This document shows positions 52,797 through 62,235 of a stretch of DNA of 64,000 nt, piece after piece. Source of the stretch: an uncultured Cytophagales bacterium. Its GTDB lineage: Bacteria > Bacteroidota > Bacteroidia > Cytophagales > 172606-1. How positions within the stretch are numbered: the stretch's first letter is position 1; every line of letters starts with the position of its first letter. Made by a program: the position numbers and the translations under genes. The stretch lies in the NCBI GenBank assembly GCA_902805615.1, contig CADCTQ010000001.1, positions 26,598 through 90,597 of the forward strand, given 5' to 3'. A model generated the notes under the pieces. The model saw nothing but the letters and a program-made list of their open reading frames with translations, was not told where the DNA came from and did no database searches.

Positions 52797-53627
52797 ATGA
52801 CTAAAATTACCGTAGTAGGTGCGGGCGGCAAGATGGGCTGCCGCCTGATGGACAACTTCGTGAAAACCCCCTACCAGGTGGCCTGCCTGGAAGTAAGCCC
52901 CCGGGGCATCGAAAACCTGCGCACGCGCAACCTGAGTGTTGCCAAACAGGAAGAGGTCATCCCCGAGTCCGACGTGGTGATCCTGGGCGTGCCCGACGTG
53001 GCCATCGAAAAGGTGTCGGCCGAACTGATTCCGATGATGAAGCCCGGCGCGCTGGTGATGACCCTCGACCCGGCCGCCCCGCTGGACGGCAAGGTACTGC
53101 TGCGCCAGGACCTGGGCTACGTGATCGCCCACCCCTGCCACCCCTCCGTGTTCAACTGGGAACCCAGCGAAGGGGCCACGCGCGACTTCTACGGCGGCAT
53201 CTCGGCCAGGCAGTCCATCGTGGTGGCCCTCATGCAGGGCTCGGAGGACGACTACCGGCTCGGCGCCCAGGTGGCCGCCGACATGTACGCCCCCATTGAC
53301 AAGGTGCACCGCATCACGCTCGAACAGATGGCCATCCTCGAGCCGGCCCTGGTGGAAACGCTGGCCCAGACGTGCATGGAGATCGTCAAGGAAGGCTACG
53401 ACCGGGTGGTGGAGCTGGGCGTGCCCGAGGCGGCCGCCCGCGACTTCGTGCTGGGCCACCTGCGCATCCAGATTGCCGTCTTGTTCAAAGAAGTCAACGG
53501 CACCTTCTCCGACGCGGCCTACAAGATCAGCAAGCGGGCCAGGCCCGTACTCTTCAAAGACGACTGGAAGAAGATCTTCGAAATGAGTGACATCCGCGAG
53601 CAGGTCAAGGACATTACCATGAAGTAG
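52797..53627 (+). CDS. apnO: Probable D-apionate oxidoisomerase (ApnO-like)
   Basis: A 276-residue protein with an N-terminal Rossmann motif (VGAGGKMG, 7-14) and a helical 6-phosphogluconate-dehydrogenase-like C-terminal domain. Typical stretches are DVVILGVPDVAIEKV, YVIAHPCHPSVFNWEPSEGA, ALMQGSEDDYRLG and ARDFVLGHLRIQIAVLFKE. This pattern matches the small dehydrogenase group that includes ApnO, which converts D-apionate to 3-oxo-isoapionate with NAD. The next gene, 14 bp downstream, resembles D-apionate lactonase, supporting the call. Related uncharacterised dehydrogenases remain possible. Confidence 0.72.
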   Translation: MTKITVVGAGGKMGCRLMDNFVKTPYQVACLEVSPRGIENLRTRNLSVAKQEEVIPESDVVILGVPDVAIEKVSAELIPMMKPGALVMTLDPAAPLDGKVLLRQDLGYVIAHPCHPSVFNWEPSEGATRDFYGGISARQSIVVALMQGSEDDYRLGAQVAADMYAPIDKVHRITLEQMAILEPALVETLAQTCMEIVKEGYDRVVELGVPEAAARDFVLGHLRIQIAVLFKEVNGTFSDAAYKISKRARPVLFKDDWKKIFEMSDIREQVKDITMK

Positions 53628-53641
53628 GGATACTACCCACT

Positions 53642-55567
53642 ATGCACCCATTACTGCACGGTACAGACGAGGGGTTGCCGGAACGGGTGGCCCTGCGGGC
53701 GGGTCCGCTGACGATGTGGTACGAGGCGGGAAACCTGCGGTACGTCCGGGCCGCCGGCCGGGAAGTGGTGCGCATGGTGTACGCGGCCGTGCGCGACCAC
53801 AACTGGCTCACCGTGCCCGGCCGCATCGAAAACGAGTCCCGGGAGGTCCGGCCCGACGGCTTCCGGATCGCGTACGACTGCCGGTACGAGGACGGCCCCG
53901 TGCGCTTCCGGGCCCGGTACGTGCTCGAAGGCTTCCCCGACGGCCGCCTCTCCTGCCGGATGGAAGGCCAGGCCCTGTCCCCCTTCCGCAAGAACCGCAT
54001 CGGCTTCTGCGTGCACCACCCCGTGCGCGAAATGATGGACGTCGCCTGCACGATCACGCACCCCGACGGCACCGCCACCGAGGCCGTTTTTCCCGGACCG
54101 GTCAGCCCGCACCAGCCCTTCAGGCACATCCGCGAGATGGCCTGGCCCGTGGCGGAGGGTTGCCGCGCCCGGCTGGCGTTTGCCGGCGACGTGTTCGAAA
54201 CCGAAGACCAGCGCAACTGGACGGACAGTTCGTACAAAACCTACTGCACGCCGCTCGAACGGCCGTTCCCGGTCACCGTGGCGGCCGGGGAAAGCGTACG
54301 CCAGGAGGTCACCCTCACGCTCGAAGGCACTTGCATTGGCACCGGGGAGGCAGCCGGACCGCCGGTATTCGCGTTGCGGCCCGGCGCCGGCACGCCCTTT
54401 CCGGCGGTGGGGATCGGCCACGCGGCCGAAGGGCCCGCCCTGGGACCGCCGGAAGTGGCCTGGCTGCAAGCGTTGTCCCTGCACCACTACCGGGTGGACG
54501 TGCCCCTGCACGCCCCGGGCTGGGAGGCAGGCTTTGCGGTCGCCGTTGCCGAAGCCGAAAAGCTCCGGTTGCCCCTGGAAGCCGCCCTGTTTTTCGGCCC
54601 CGACCCGGCCGCCGAAGCCGATGCCTTTGCCCGGGCTTGCCGGCAGCGGGCCGTCTCCCTCCACGCGCTGATCGTGCTCCACCGCGACCACAAGGCCACG
54701 CCCCCGGGTCTGCCCGCCACCGTGGCTGCGCGGCTGCGAAACGCCCTGGGCACCGGTGTGCGGATCGGCGGGGGCACCGACGCCTTTTTTGCCGAACTGA
54801 ACCGGGCCCGGCCGGCGGCGCCCGAACTCGATTTCCTGGGCTTTTCGATCAACCCGCAGGTGCACGCCACGGATGGCCTTTCGCTGGTGGAAAACCTGGA
54901 GGCCCAGGCCTTTGTGGTGGAAACGGCCCGTACGTTTGCCGGCGGCAAGCCCGTGGTGGTGACGCCCGTGACCCTCAAGCGCCGCTACAACCCCGACGCC
55001 ACCGGCGAACCCGCCGCCACGCCGCCGGGCGAGTTGCCCTGGAACGTGGATGCGCGGCAGCCTTCCCTCTTTGCCGCCGCCTGGACGCTGGGGAGCCTGG
55101 CGTACCTGGCCGGCAGCGGCGCCGCCCGCCTTACGTACTACGAAACCACGGGGATGCGCGGCGTGCTGTTGGGCGCCTCCTCCCCTCCCCTGCCGGCCGG
55201 CTTCCGGGCGACGCCCGGCACGGTGTACCCGGTGTACCTGGTGCTGCGCGAAGTGCTGGGCTTCGGACCGGTGCGCAGCTTGCCCGCCGCCAGCAGCCAG
55301 CCGCTCTCCTGCGCGGGGATGGTGCTGGAAAACGGGCAGGGCAAACGCAAACTGCTCCTCACCAACCTCACGGACGACGTGCTGCGCATCCGCAACGGGG
55401 TGTCCGGCAACTGGACCCGGCAGAAAGTGCTGGACGTTCACGCGTACGGGCAATGTGCGGGCAACCCGGAAGGCTTTGACGCTCCGGGAGCCTGGCAGCC
55501 CGTTGGGGAAGCCGGGGCGGCGTGGCTGGAAATGGCCCCGCTGGCTACGGTGGTGCTGGAGGAATAG
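53642..55567 (+). CDS. apnL: Probable D-apionate lactonase (ApnL-like)
   Basis: A 641-residue protein with the three-part architecture known for ApnL: an N-terminal beta-sandwich (about 1-230: LRAGPLTMWYEAGNLRYVRA, MVYAAVRDHNWLTVPG, FRKNRIGFCVHHPV, EDQRNWTDSSYKTYCTPL), a central TIM-barrel-like part (~255-545: RIGGGTDAFFAELNRARP, LDFLGFSINPQVHATDG) and a C-terminal beta domain (~550-641). ApnL opens D-apionolactone to D-apionate. No signal peptide, so cytoplasmic. The identification is from memory of the family pattern plus the adjacent ApnO-like gene. Very high GC at third positions. Confidence 0.72.
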   Translation: MHPLLHGTDEGLPERVALRAGPLTMWYEAGNLRYVRAAGREVVRMVYAAVRDHNWLTVPGRIENESREVRPDGFRIAYDCRYEDGPVRFRARYVLEGFPDGRLSCRMEGQALSPFRKNRIGFCVHHPVREMMDVACTITHPDGTATEAVFPGPVSPHQPFRHIREMAWPVAEGCRARLAFAGDVFETEDQRNWTDSSYKTYCTPLERPFPVTVAAGESVRQEVTLTLEGTCIGTGEAAGPPVFALRPGAGTPFPAVGIGHAAEGPALGPPEVAWLQALSLHHYRVDVPLHAPGWEAGFAVAVAEAEKLRLPLEAALFFGPDPAAEADAFARACRQRAVSLHALIVLHRDHKATPPGLPATVAARLRNALGTGVRIGGGTDAFFAELNRARPAAPELDFLGFSINPQVHATDGLSLVENLEAQAFVVETARTFAGGKPVVVTPVTLKRRYNPDATGEPAATPPGELPWNVDARQPSLFAAAWTLGSLAYLAGSGAARLTYYETTGMRGVLLGASSPPLPAGFRATPGTVYPVYLVLREVLGFGPVRSLPAASSQPLSCAGMVLENGQGKRKLLLTNLTDDVLRIRNGVSGNWTRQKVLDVHAYGQCAGNPEGFDAPGAWQPVGEAGAAWLEMAPLATVVLEE

Positions 55568-55589
55568 ACCCTGATGAACAGGATGCAAC

Positions 55590-55621
55590 AAAAAAGCCGC
55601 CTCGGGAGGGCGGCTTTTTTG
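55590..55621. terminator. Bidirectional terminator between apnL-like and susD
   Basis: AAAAAAGCCGCCT-cggg-AGGGCGGCTTTTTT: strong hairpin with A- and T-runs, serving both convergent transcripts. Confidence 0.93.
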
Positions 55622-55644
55622 TGGGGTAGTATACCGGTACCGGG

Positions 55645-57258
55645 TTAGTTCCAGTCGCCGGTCACTTCAGCCGCTACCCTCGGGTTTGACTCTTTCTCCA
55701 ATTGGGGAATGGGCAGCAGCGCGTGCTTGTCCTGGAATGGCTGCCTGCCGAGCTGGGCCTGCTTTTCAGCGTTCAGCACCTGCTTGGCAATGCCCCAGCG
55801 GTTTAAGTCGAACCAGCGCACCTGCTCGCCAGCCAGTTCGAGCTGCCTTTCGCGGCGCAAAATCGCGAGGGCACTCTGCTGGTCTCCCAGGGAAGTATAG
55901 GCAAACGCCCCTGATCTGGTCCGCACCTCGTTGATTTGCGTGAGGGCCTCCGCCGGTTTGTTCTGGTAGATCAGCGCTTCGGCCAGCATCAGCTTCACGT
56001 CCGCCAGGCGGATGATGATGGTATTGATGTCGCTTTGGGGAATGTTGCTTTTCTCTGCCACTTCGTAAATGCCGTATTTCCGCCAGTTATAGCGCACCGT
56101 GCCGGTAGGCGTGAAGGGAAAAGGCTTGGGGCCTCCGCTGCATTTGTCACAGTACGTAACATCACCGCCGCTGGGTGCGTCCCCGTAAAAGGTAAGTGCA
56201 GCCCGGGGGTCAATGTAATCCTGCCCGGCCTCATTCTTGTATTTGAACGCTTGCACCAGCGCATTGGAAACAACTACGTTGTTCCAGTCATTCCAGCCGT
56301 ACTCCTGGGCCCTGCCGGAATGGGTGGCTTTGCCGCCCCAGGCTTCCTGGCCCCCGAACATGTAGAAAGCATTGCCGGTGCCCCATCCTTCCCACTTGCC
56401 GTGCGGCACGTTGAATATGACTTCCGGCTCCCGGCCGTTGTTGGAAGTGGGCACGTCGGCGTTTTCAAAGTTTTTGGCCAGGCCGGAAGGGGTAAACAGG
56501 GCGTCGAGGCTTTTGCTCAGCGAATAGGCATAGGGTGCCGTCAGGAGCTTTTTGAATTGCTCCTCAGCCTGTGCGTATTTCTTCTGGTAGAGGTACGATT
56601 TGCCGAGCATGGCTACGGCGGCCCCCTGGGTAACCCGGCCCAGGTTGGAGGCATTATGGGCAACCGGCAACCCCGCAATTGCATCGGTAAAGTCCTGCTC
56701 TACCGCCGCCCACACTTCTTCTACCGAAGCCCGCGGGGCGTCCACGGCGGCGGTTTCGTAGTCACGTTTCAGGGGAACTCTTCCCCACAGGCTCACCAGC
56801 ATGAAATTGGCGTATCCCCTCAGGAATTGCGCCTCGGCCAGGTACTGCATCTTGCTCCGCTGCTCCGATTCCAGCGTGGGGTTCCACTGTTTACTTTTGT
56901 CGAGCAGTACGTTGGCCCGGAGCACCATCCGGTACAGGTTTTTCCACAGGTCCTGAATCTGGGGCTGCGCCGAGCCGTAGCTGTAATCCTCCAGTACGGC
57001 GATCTCCGAAGGCAGGAAAATGTTTTTGGAGGCATCGTTCCCCAGCAGGTCAAACGTGAAATACGCATCGCGGCTGTAGAGCCCCGGCATCAAAAGACCG
57101 GAATAAATGGCGATGACGCCTTCATTGAAAGTAGGTGCCGACGTGAAGTAGGTCGCCTCATCGTACGCACTTTGGTTTTTGGTATCCAGAATATCGTCGT
57201 TGCAGCCACCGATTGCCATTGCGGAGACCGTAAGGAGGGCTAAGATTCTTTTTTTCAT
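55645..57258 (-). CDS. SusD/RagB-family outer-membrane nutrient-binding lipoprotein
   Basis: 537 residues, lipobox MAIGG-Cys19. The N-terminal SusD-like TPR region (TFNEGVIAIYSGL, QDLWKNLYRMVLRANVLLDK, AEAQFLRGYANFML) and the C-terminal RagB signature (LADVKLMLAEALIYQNKPAE, ALTQINEVRTRSGA, ILRRERQLELAGEQVRWFDL) are present. It caps the SusC channel and binds the glycan. It lies 94 bp downstream of the SusC gene, same strand. The substrate is not readable; the apionate genes opposite suggest apiose-containing pectin, by inference. Confidence 0.95.
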   Translation of the reverse strand: MKKRILALLTVSAMAIGGCNDDILDTKNQSAYDEATYFTSAPTFNEGVIAIYSGLLMPGLYSRDAYFTFDLLGNDASKNIFLPSEIAVLEDYSYGSAQPQIQDLWKNLYRMVLRANVLLDKSKQWNPTLESEQRSKMQYLAEAQFLRGYANFMLVSLWGRVPLKRDYETAAVDAPRASVEEVWAAVEQDFTDAIAGLPVAHNASNLGRVTQGAAVAMLGKSYLYQKKYAQAEEQFKKLLTAPYAYSLSKSLDALFTPSGLAKNFENADVPTSNNGREPEVIFNVPHGKWEGWGTGNAFYMFGGQEAWGGKATHSGRAQEYGWNDWNNVVVSNALVQAFKYKNEAGQDYIDPRAALTFYGDAPSGGDVTYCDKCSGGPKPFPFTPTGTVRYNWRKYGIYEVAEKSNIPQSDINTIIIRLADVKLMLAEALIYQNKPAEALTQINEVRTRSGAFAYTSLGDQQSALAILRRERQLELAGEQVRWFDLNRWGIAKQVLNAEKQAQLGRQPFQDKHALLPIPQLEKESNPRVAAEVTGDWN

Positions 57259-57352
57259 GGTATTGCTTTTAGATCGGTACGACACAATTTATTTAGCTGA
57301 TGGATTCCGGTACCCCGCCTCCCGGGTTGGTGCAAGAGGCGGGGACCATGCA

Positions 57353-60300
57353 TCAGAAGCCTACCTGTACGCCGAACAGGAAAGACCGGGGCTGGGGAAA
57401 CTGCCCCTGGTCAATGCCCCGCTCGAATATGGCGTTGCGGGCATCCACCGAATTGCCCTTTCTGGGGTCCTGGTTGAGACCGCTCACTTCGGGGTCATAG
57501 CCACTGTACCGGGTGAAGGTGAACGGGTTCTGCGTGGTCACGTACACCCTGAAGCTGGAGAACGTATTGTTGGTCAGGCCCAGGATGGACGGGGGAATGG
57601 TATAGCCGAGGGTAATGTTCCTGAACCGCAGGTACGAGCCGTCTTCCACGAACCGGTCGGAGGCCCGCAGGTTGAGGTTTGCCGTTGCATTCTGACCGGC
57701 CCGGGGAAACTCCGATACGTCTCCTTCCTGCCGCCAGCGGTTCACCAGGGCGGCGCTGGAGTTGAACGGACGGGAAGTGCCCTCCAGCCAGTAATTCAGG
57801 TCATTCCAGAGCTTTACGCCCGCCACGCCGTAAATGCTTGCCATCAGGTCGAAGTTTTTGAAGCCGAGGCTGACGTTGCCACCGTAGTTCCACGCAGGCA
57901 GGGCGCTTCCCAGGAACGTCCGGTCCTTCTCGGTAACCTGTCCATCCCCATTCAAATCCTGGAAGATGATGTCGCCCGGCAGCAGACTGCCCTGGTACAC
58001 GGCTTCCGCATCCCCGGTTCTTTCCCGGGCAATCTGGTTAAGATCATCCACATCCTGCCGGGTAGAAGCGACGCGGTCTACTTTGTAGCCGTAGAAAGAG
58101 GCAATCGGGTGGCCCTCCTCGGTGCGGGTGGCCAGGTATTGTCCGTTGGTGGAACCGGCGCCAAAAGGATCACCGGCGCCGAGGGCCACTACCTGGTTGC
58201 GGTTATAGGCCACGTTGGCGCCCAGGTTGTACTGGAGCCCGCCGATCTCGCCCCGGAAGCCGGCGGAGGCTTCAAACCCTTTGTTGTAGGCAGTGGCTGC
58301 ATTCCGCACTACGGCGCCGACCTCATCGTAGGGGTCGCCGAAGCCGGAAGAAAGCGACAGGGGCACTTCCACCAGCAAGTCGCGGTTGTCGCGGTTGTAA
58401 TAGTCAAAACTGAAATTCAGCCGGTCGTTGAACAATCCTACGTCGAGACCAATGTCCGTCTGCACGGTCGTTTCCCACTTGGTAGTCGGATCAATGGGCT
58501 GGTTGATGGTAGCGCCGCCCGCCATGGTTTCACCTTCCCCGATTGCGTACACAATGTTGGTGGGGGAGCCTTTGAAGATTACGGCGCGCTGAAGCGGTAT
58601 TCTGTCGTTGCCCGTCACGCCGTAACTGGCCCGTACCTTCAGTTCGGAAATGAAGGGGATGCTCTTCAGGAAGGGCTCCTCGCTGATCTTCCAGGCTACC
58701 CCTACTGCCGGAAAATTGGCAAACCGGTTTCCGGCGGGAAATACCGGGCTGCCGTCCCGGCGGAAGCTGGCAGTCAGGAGGTACTTATCCATCAGGCCAT
58801 ACTGGACGCGGGTGAAGTACGAAAGCCCTTCCCCCTGGGGCACACCGCCTCTGCCACCCGACACGGTGGTCTGGCTGGCAAAAGCCACGTTCTTCAGTTC
58901 GTCGCTCTGGAAGCCGCCCCCGTTGATGTCAAGCCGGCGCTCCACAAAACCATTCCGGTAGGTGTTCCCGACCAGTACGTTCAGGCTGTGTACCCCGAAT
59001 TGCCGGTTGAACGTGAAATAGTTTTCCAGGATCGGGTTTACGCTGAACCCGTAATACTCTTCGATGCTGTTGCCCTGCGTGAGGTTGCCGTTGGCCCTGG
59101 CCTGCCGGTAATTGTAGCCGTTGTAGTTGCTGAAGCTGAGTCCCAGCTGGGAGCGGAACTGGAGCCAGTCGAATATTTTGGCTTCGCCGAACAATTGGGC
59201 GAAGAAGAACATGTCCCGCTCTCTCCGGTCGCTGAGGAATACATCCGTCAGGGGGTTGGCCGCATCATTGAGGTCTATGTTGGAAGTAACCCGGGAGTAC
59301 CCGCCCAGGTTGGTCGGGTCCAGGATGGGGGCGTAAGGCGGCATCCGGAGCGCCTCGGTGAAGCTCGGGGTGTTGCCCCGGTTCACCGTGTACCGGAACA
59401 CCGCCTGCTGGCCCAGTTTGAACCGTTTGCCCGCGTTTTCTTCCAGGTTGACGCGCAAGGTATTGCGCTGGAAATTAAAGTTTTGCACAATGGCGTCCTG
59501 GTAGGTGTACGTGTTGGAGATCAGGTAGGTCACCTTGTCGGTGCCGCCGGAAAGGCCGATGTTGTGTTCCGTCAGCCTGGCCGTCCTGAAGATGGCATCC
59601 TGCCAGTCGGTCCGGTCCTCGAGGACTTCGGGGCTTTTCAGCTTGTCGGTCAGTTCGTTGTCGGTGCTGTTGGCAATGTCGGTTACCAGGTCCAGGTACT
59701 GCGCGGCATTCATCAGGTCGAGTTTCTTCCAACGGTTGGCAAAGCCGTAATACCCGTTGTAAGTAACCTTGGGAGCGCCGGTCTTGGCCCGCTTGGTGGT
59801 TACGATCACTACGCCGTTGGCGCCTCTCGCGCCGTAAATGGCTACCGAAGAAGCATCCTTCAGTACCGATATGCTCTCGATGTCGTAGGCGGGTATGGCG
59901 TTGAACTCATTGGCGCCGCCCTGGATGCCATCAATTACGTACAGCGCTTCGGAGTTGGTAAAAGAACCGATCCCGCGCACGACAATGTTCACGTTGGAGC
60001 CCGGCAATCCGTTGCTGTTCACCACCTGCACCCCGGCGATCTTGCCCTGGATGAGTTGCTGGGCATTGCTTACGTTCACGTCGCCGAAATCCTTGGACGT
60101 GGCCACCCCGACGGCGCCCACCAGGTCTTTCCGCTGCTGGGTACCGTACCCGATCACCACCACCTCGTTGAGTGCCTGCACGTCGGACGCCAGTTTGACG
60201 TTCAGCGTGGTGCGTCCCCCCAGGGGTACTTCCTGGGCCACGTAGCCGATGAAGCTGAACACCAGCACGGCGTTGTTGTCAGGCACGCTGAGGGTATAGT

Positions 60301-60910
60301 TGCCGCTGGCGTCGGTGGTGGTGCCGGTGCTGGAGCCTTTGATGAGCACGTTCACCCCGGGCAATCCCTGGCCGTCGTCGCCCGTAACCCGGCCGGTCAC
60401 GGTAACGTCCCGGGCGGGCAGGTACTGCGCAACCGAACCCAGGCGGGCAAACACCATCTGCGCCGGCACCGGGGAGAGGCCGCTGCCGGCGTCGGGGCTG
60501 CCGGTTTCGATGGACCGGCGTTCCAGTTCGCGGAAGTTGATGCGGTCGTCGTCGGCGTAGATGACGTAGATGTTGTCAATCTTGCGGTATTTGAGTTGCT
60601 GCCTGGCCAGCAGGGAGGCCAGGGCGGGTTCTACCTGCTTCCAGGAGGTATTGCCGGCCAGCAGCCGGTCTTCCACCTGCACGATCTTGTCTTGCAGGGC
60701 GGCATTCTTGTAGGTAAAAAAGATGCCAAAACGGGTTTCCAGGTCTTTGAGCAGGTGCTTCAGCGACCGGGAATTGCTCTGTACCGTCTGGTTGCCGGCA
60801 TCGGGCGGGTTATAGGCCACGGCCAGGTCTTGGGCGTAGGCCGGCGCCTGCGCCAGGCAGGCGAGCAGCAATACGCGCTTGGTCCAGGAGTAGTAAACGG
60901 GATTCTCCAT
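57353..60910 (-). CDS. SusC/RagA TonB-dependent transporter with STN domain
   Basis: 1185 residues. A signal peptide (ending APAYAQ) is followed by a secretin/TonB N-terminal (STN) domain (~45-110), which signals to FecR-type anti-sigma factors, then a carboxypeptidase-regulatory-like domain (~155-240: VTGRVTGDDGQGLPGVNVLI), a TonB-box-like NEVVVIGYGTQ, the plug (GKIAGVQVVNSNGLPGSNVN) and a 22-strand barrel. The STN domain fits the FecR and ECF sigma genes immediately upstream (same strand). It is an energy-dependent glycan importer working with SusD. Confidence 0.96.
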   Translation of the reverse strand: MENPVYYSWTKRVLLLACLAQAPAYAQDLAVAYNPPDAGNQTVQSNSRSLKHLLKDLETRFGIFFTYKNAALQDKIVQVEDRLLAGNTSWKQVEPALASLLARQQLKYRKIDNIYVIYADDDRINFRELERRSIETGSPDAGSGLSPVPAQMVFARLGSVAQYLPARDVTVTGRVTGDDGQGLPGVNVLIKGSSTGTTTDASGNYTLSVPDNNAVLVFSFIGYVAQEVPLGGRTTLNVKLASDVQALNEVVVIGYGTQQRKDLVGAVGVATSKDFGDVNVSNAQQLIQGKIAGVQVVNSNGLPGSNVNIVVRGIGSFTNSEALYVIDGIQGGANEFNAIPAYDIESISVLKDASSVAIYGARGANGVVIVTTKRAKTGAPKVTYNGYYGFANRWKKLDLMNAAQYLDLVTDIANSTDNELTDKLKSPEVLEDRTDWQDAIFRTARLTEHNIGLSGGTDKVTYLISNTYTYQDAIVQNFNFQRNTLRVNLEENAGKRFKLGQQAVFRYTVNRGNTPSFTEALRMPPYAPILDPTNLGGYSRVTSNIDLNDAANPLTDVFLSDRRERDMFFFAQLFGEAKIFDWLQFRSQLGLSFSNYNGYNYRQARANGNLTQGNSIEEYYGFSVNPILENYFTFNRQFGVHSLNVLVGNTYRNGFVERRLDINGGGFQSDELKNVAFASQTTVSGGRGGVPQGEGLSYFTRVQYGLMDKYLLTASFRRDGSPVFPAGNRFANFPAVGVAWKISEEPFLKSIPFISELKVRASYGVTGNDRIPLQRAVIFKGSPTNIVYAIGEGETMAGGATINQPIDPTTKWETTVQTDIGLDVGLFNDRLNFSFDYYNRDNRDLLVEVPLSLSSGFGDPYDEVGAVVRNAATAYNKGFEASAGFRGEIGGLQYNLGANVAYNRNQVVALGAGDPFGAGSTNGQYLATRTEEGHPIASFYGYKVDRVASTRQDVDDLNQIARERTGDAEAVYQGSLLPGDIIFQDLNGDGQVTEKDRTFLGSALPAWNYGGNVSLGFKNFDLMASIYGVAGVKLWNDLNYWLEGTSRPFNSSAALVNRWRQEGDVSEFPRAGQNATANLNLRASDRFVEDGSYLRFRNITLGYTIPPSILGLTNNTFSSFRVYVTTQNPFTFTRYSGYDPEVSGLNQDPRKGNSVDARNAIFERGIDQGQFPQPRSFLFGVQVGF

Positions 60911-60949
60911 ATTGGTTTTAAGTGAGTTGACGAAAGGTTAGCGGGATAG

Positions 60950-61034
60950 CAGTTCGGGGATTGGGTACTGGGTATTGGGGATTGAGTATTGGGTATTGCC
61001 TACTGGGTATTGGTGATTGCCTACTGGATATTGG
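60950..61034. repeat. Short GGGTATTG-type tandem repeats
   Basis: Between the SusC start and the FecR stop: units of TTGGGTACTG, GGGTATTGGG, GATTGAGTATTG and CTACTGGATATTG, about 8 imperfect copies of a 7-9 bp motif. Possibly slippage-prone. Confidence 0.75.
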
Positions 61035-62069
61035 TTATTTGGTGAGGGTGAGCCGGTCTTCCTGCCGTTGCACCCGGATGCCGTACGTAGCCGACAGCAC
61101 GCTGAGCAGTTTGTCGAGGTTTTCGGTGGGCAGCACGCCGGTCATGGGTTCGCGGGCGAGCCGCGGGTCGGGAATGTGCACGGGCAGGCCGTAGGTCTCT
61201 TCGATGCGGTCGGCTACCTGCCGCAGGGTGACGTCTTCGAGCACCCACCGGTGGCTTTTCCAGGAGTGGTACACCTCGGCATTTACCGTCCGGTGGTCTA
61301 CCGCCCCGTTGGCTTCCTGGTAATCCACCAGTTCACCGGGCTTCATCAGGATGGTGGCCGTGCCCTTGGCGGCGGGTACGGCGAGCCGCACGCTGCCTTC
61401 ACTGAGCACCACGCGGGTGCGGTCGTCGCGGCCCGTTACGGTAAACTCGGTGCCCAGCACTTCCACCGTCAGGCTGCCCGAATGCACCGTGAACGGGGCG
61501 GGAACCCGGCCGAGCTTCCGTTTGCGGACCTTGAAAAAGGCTTCGCCCTGCAACCATACCTGCCGGTCGCCCGGTTGCCAGCCGGCCGGGTGGCGGAGTT
61601 CGGAGTTGGCGTTGAGCACCACTTGCGAGCCGTCGGGCAGGGCAATGGTCCGGGTCTGGCCGTAGCCGGTCGCGTATTTCATCTGCCGGTACGGCCCGTA
61701 CAGGTACGCCCACAGCACCACGCCGGCGGCCAGCAGCAGGGCCACGGCGGCGGCCACCCGGTACGCAACCCCCGTTCCCAGGCGGCGCAGGGGCTTCCGG
61801 CCGGCCGGGCGCTGCGCCGCCTCGTGGGCCTGCACGGCGCCCATGATGTGGTTGAGCATCCGCAATTGCCTTTCGGGCGCCAGGTCGTCGGACCGGAAGT
61901 GCAGCGCGTGCAGGGTACGTTTTGCCTCCAGGACGGCGGGTACGCGCTGGGGGTGCTCCCGCATCCACGCCTCCCAGAACGCGTTTGCCCCGGGGCTGTT
62001 TCCCTTCACCCACTGCTGAAAATATTCGTCCAGTACGAAGTCTTCCGCGGTGTACAGCCGGTAGTCCAT
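61035..62069 (-). CDS. FecR-family anti-sigma factor
   Basis: 344 residues. An N-terminal cytoplasmic part (DYRLYTAEDFVLDEYFQQWV; HFRSDDLAPERQLRMLNHIM) binds the sigma factor; one membrane helix spans about 105-125 (VAAAVALLLAAGVVLWAYLY). The periplasmic FecR domain has TRTIALPDGSQVVLNANSEL, VWLQGEAFFKV, FTVHSGSLTVEVLGTEFTVT, and the C-terminal DUF4974-like part (LEDVTLRQVADRIEETYGLP) receives the signal from SusC-STN. ATG 62069 is chosen by family start; the frame opens at 62168. Sits between sigma and SusC genes. Confidence 0.94.
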   Translation of the reverse strand: MDYRLYTAEDFVLDEYFQQWVKGNSPGANAFWEAWMREHPQRVPAVLEAKRTLHALHFRSDDLAPERQLRMLNHIMGAVQAHEAAQRPAGRKPLRRLGTGVAYRVAAAVALLLAAGVVLWAYLYGPYRQMKYATGYGQTRTIALPDGSQVVLNANSELRHPAGWQPGDRQVWLQGEAFFKVRKRKLGRVPAPFTVHSGSLTVEVLGTEFTVTGRDDRTRVVLSEGSVRLAVPAAKGTATILMKPGELVDYQEANGAVDHRTVNAEVYHSWKSHRWVLEDVTLRQVADRIEETYGLPVHIPDPRLAREPMTGVLPTENLDKLLSVLSATYGIRVQRQEDRLTLTK

Positions 62070-62235
62070 GGGGGTGCTGGGTTGAAATGGTTGGGGTGAA
62101 TGGAGAATGGCAACCCAAAGCCCGGCCACGGAAAGCCGGCTGCAGGACCTTGTATATAGTAAATACAAGACCCGTTAGGACTTCACCATTTTTTCTTAAA
62201 AAATCTTGAGAAAAAAATGGACAAAGAAGGAACGG

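Noticed and set aside
53651-55591. 646-codon minus-strand frame opposite the apnL-like gene
   Set aside because: It is a product of very high third-position GC; the plus-strand protein has the recognisable family pattern.
57179-60925. 1248-codon plus-strand frame opposite SusC
   Set aside because: A shadow of the SusC gene; no family features.
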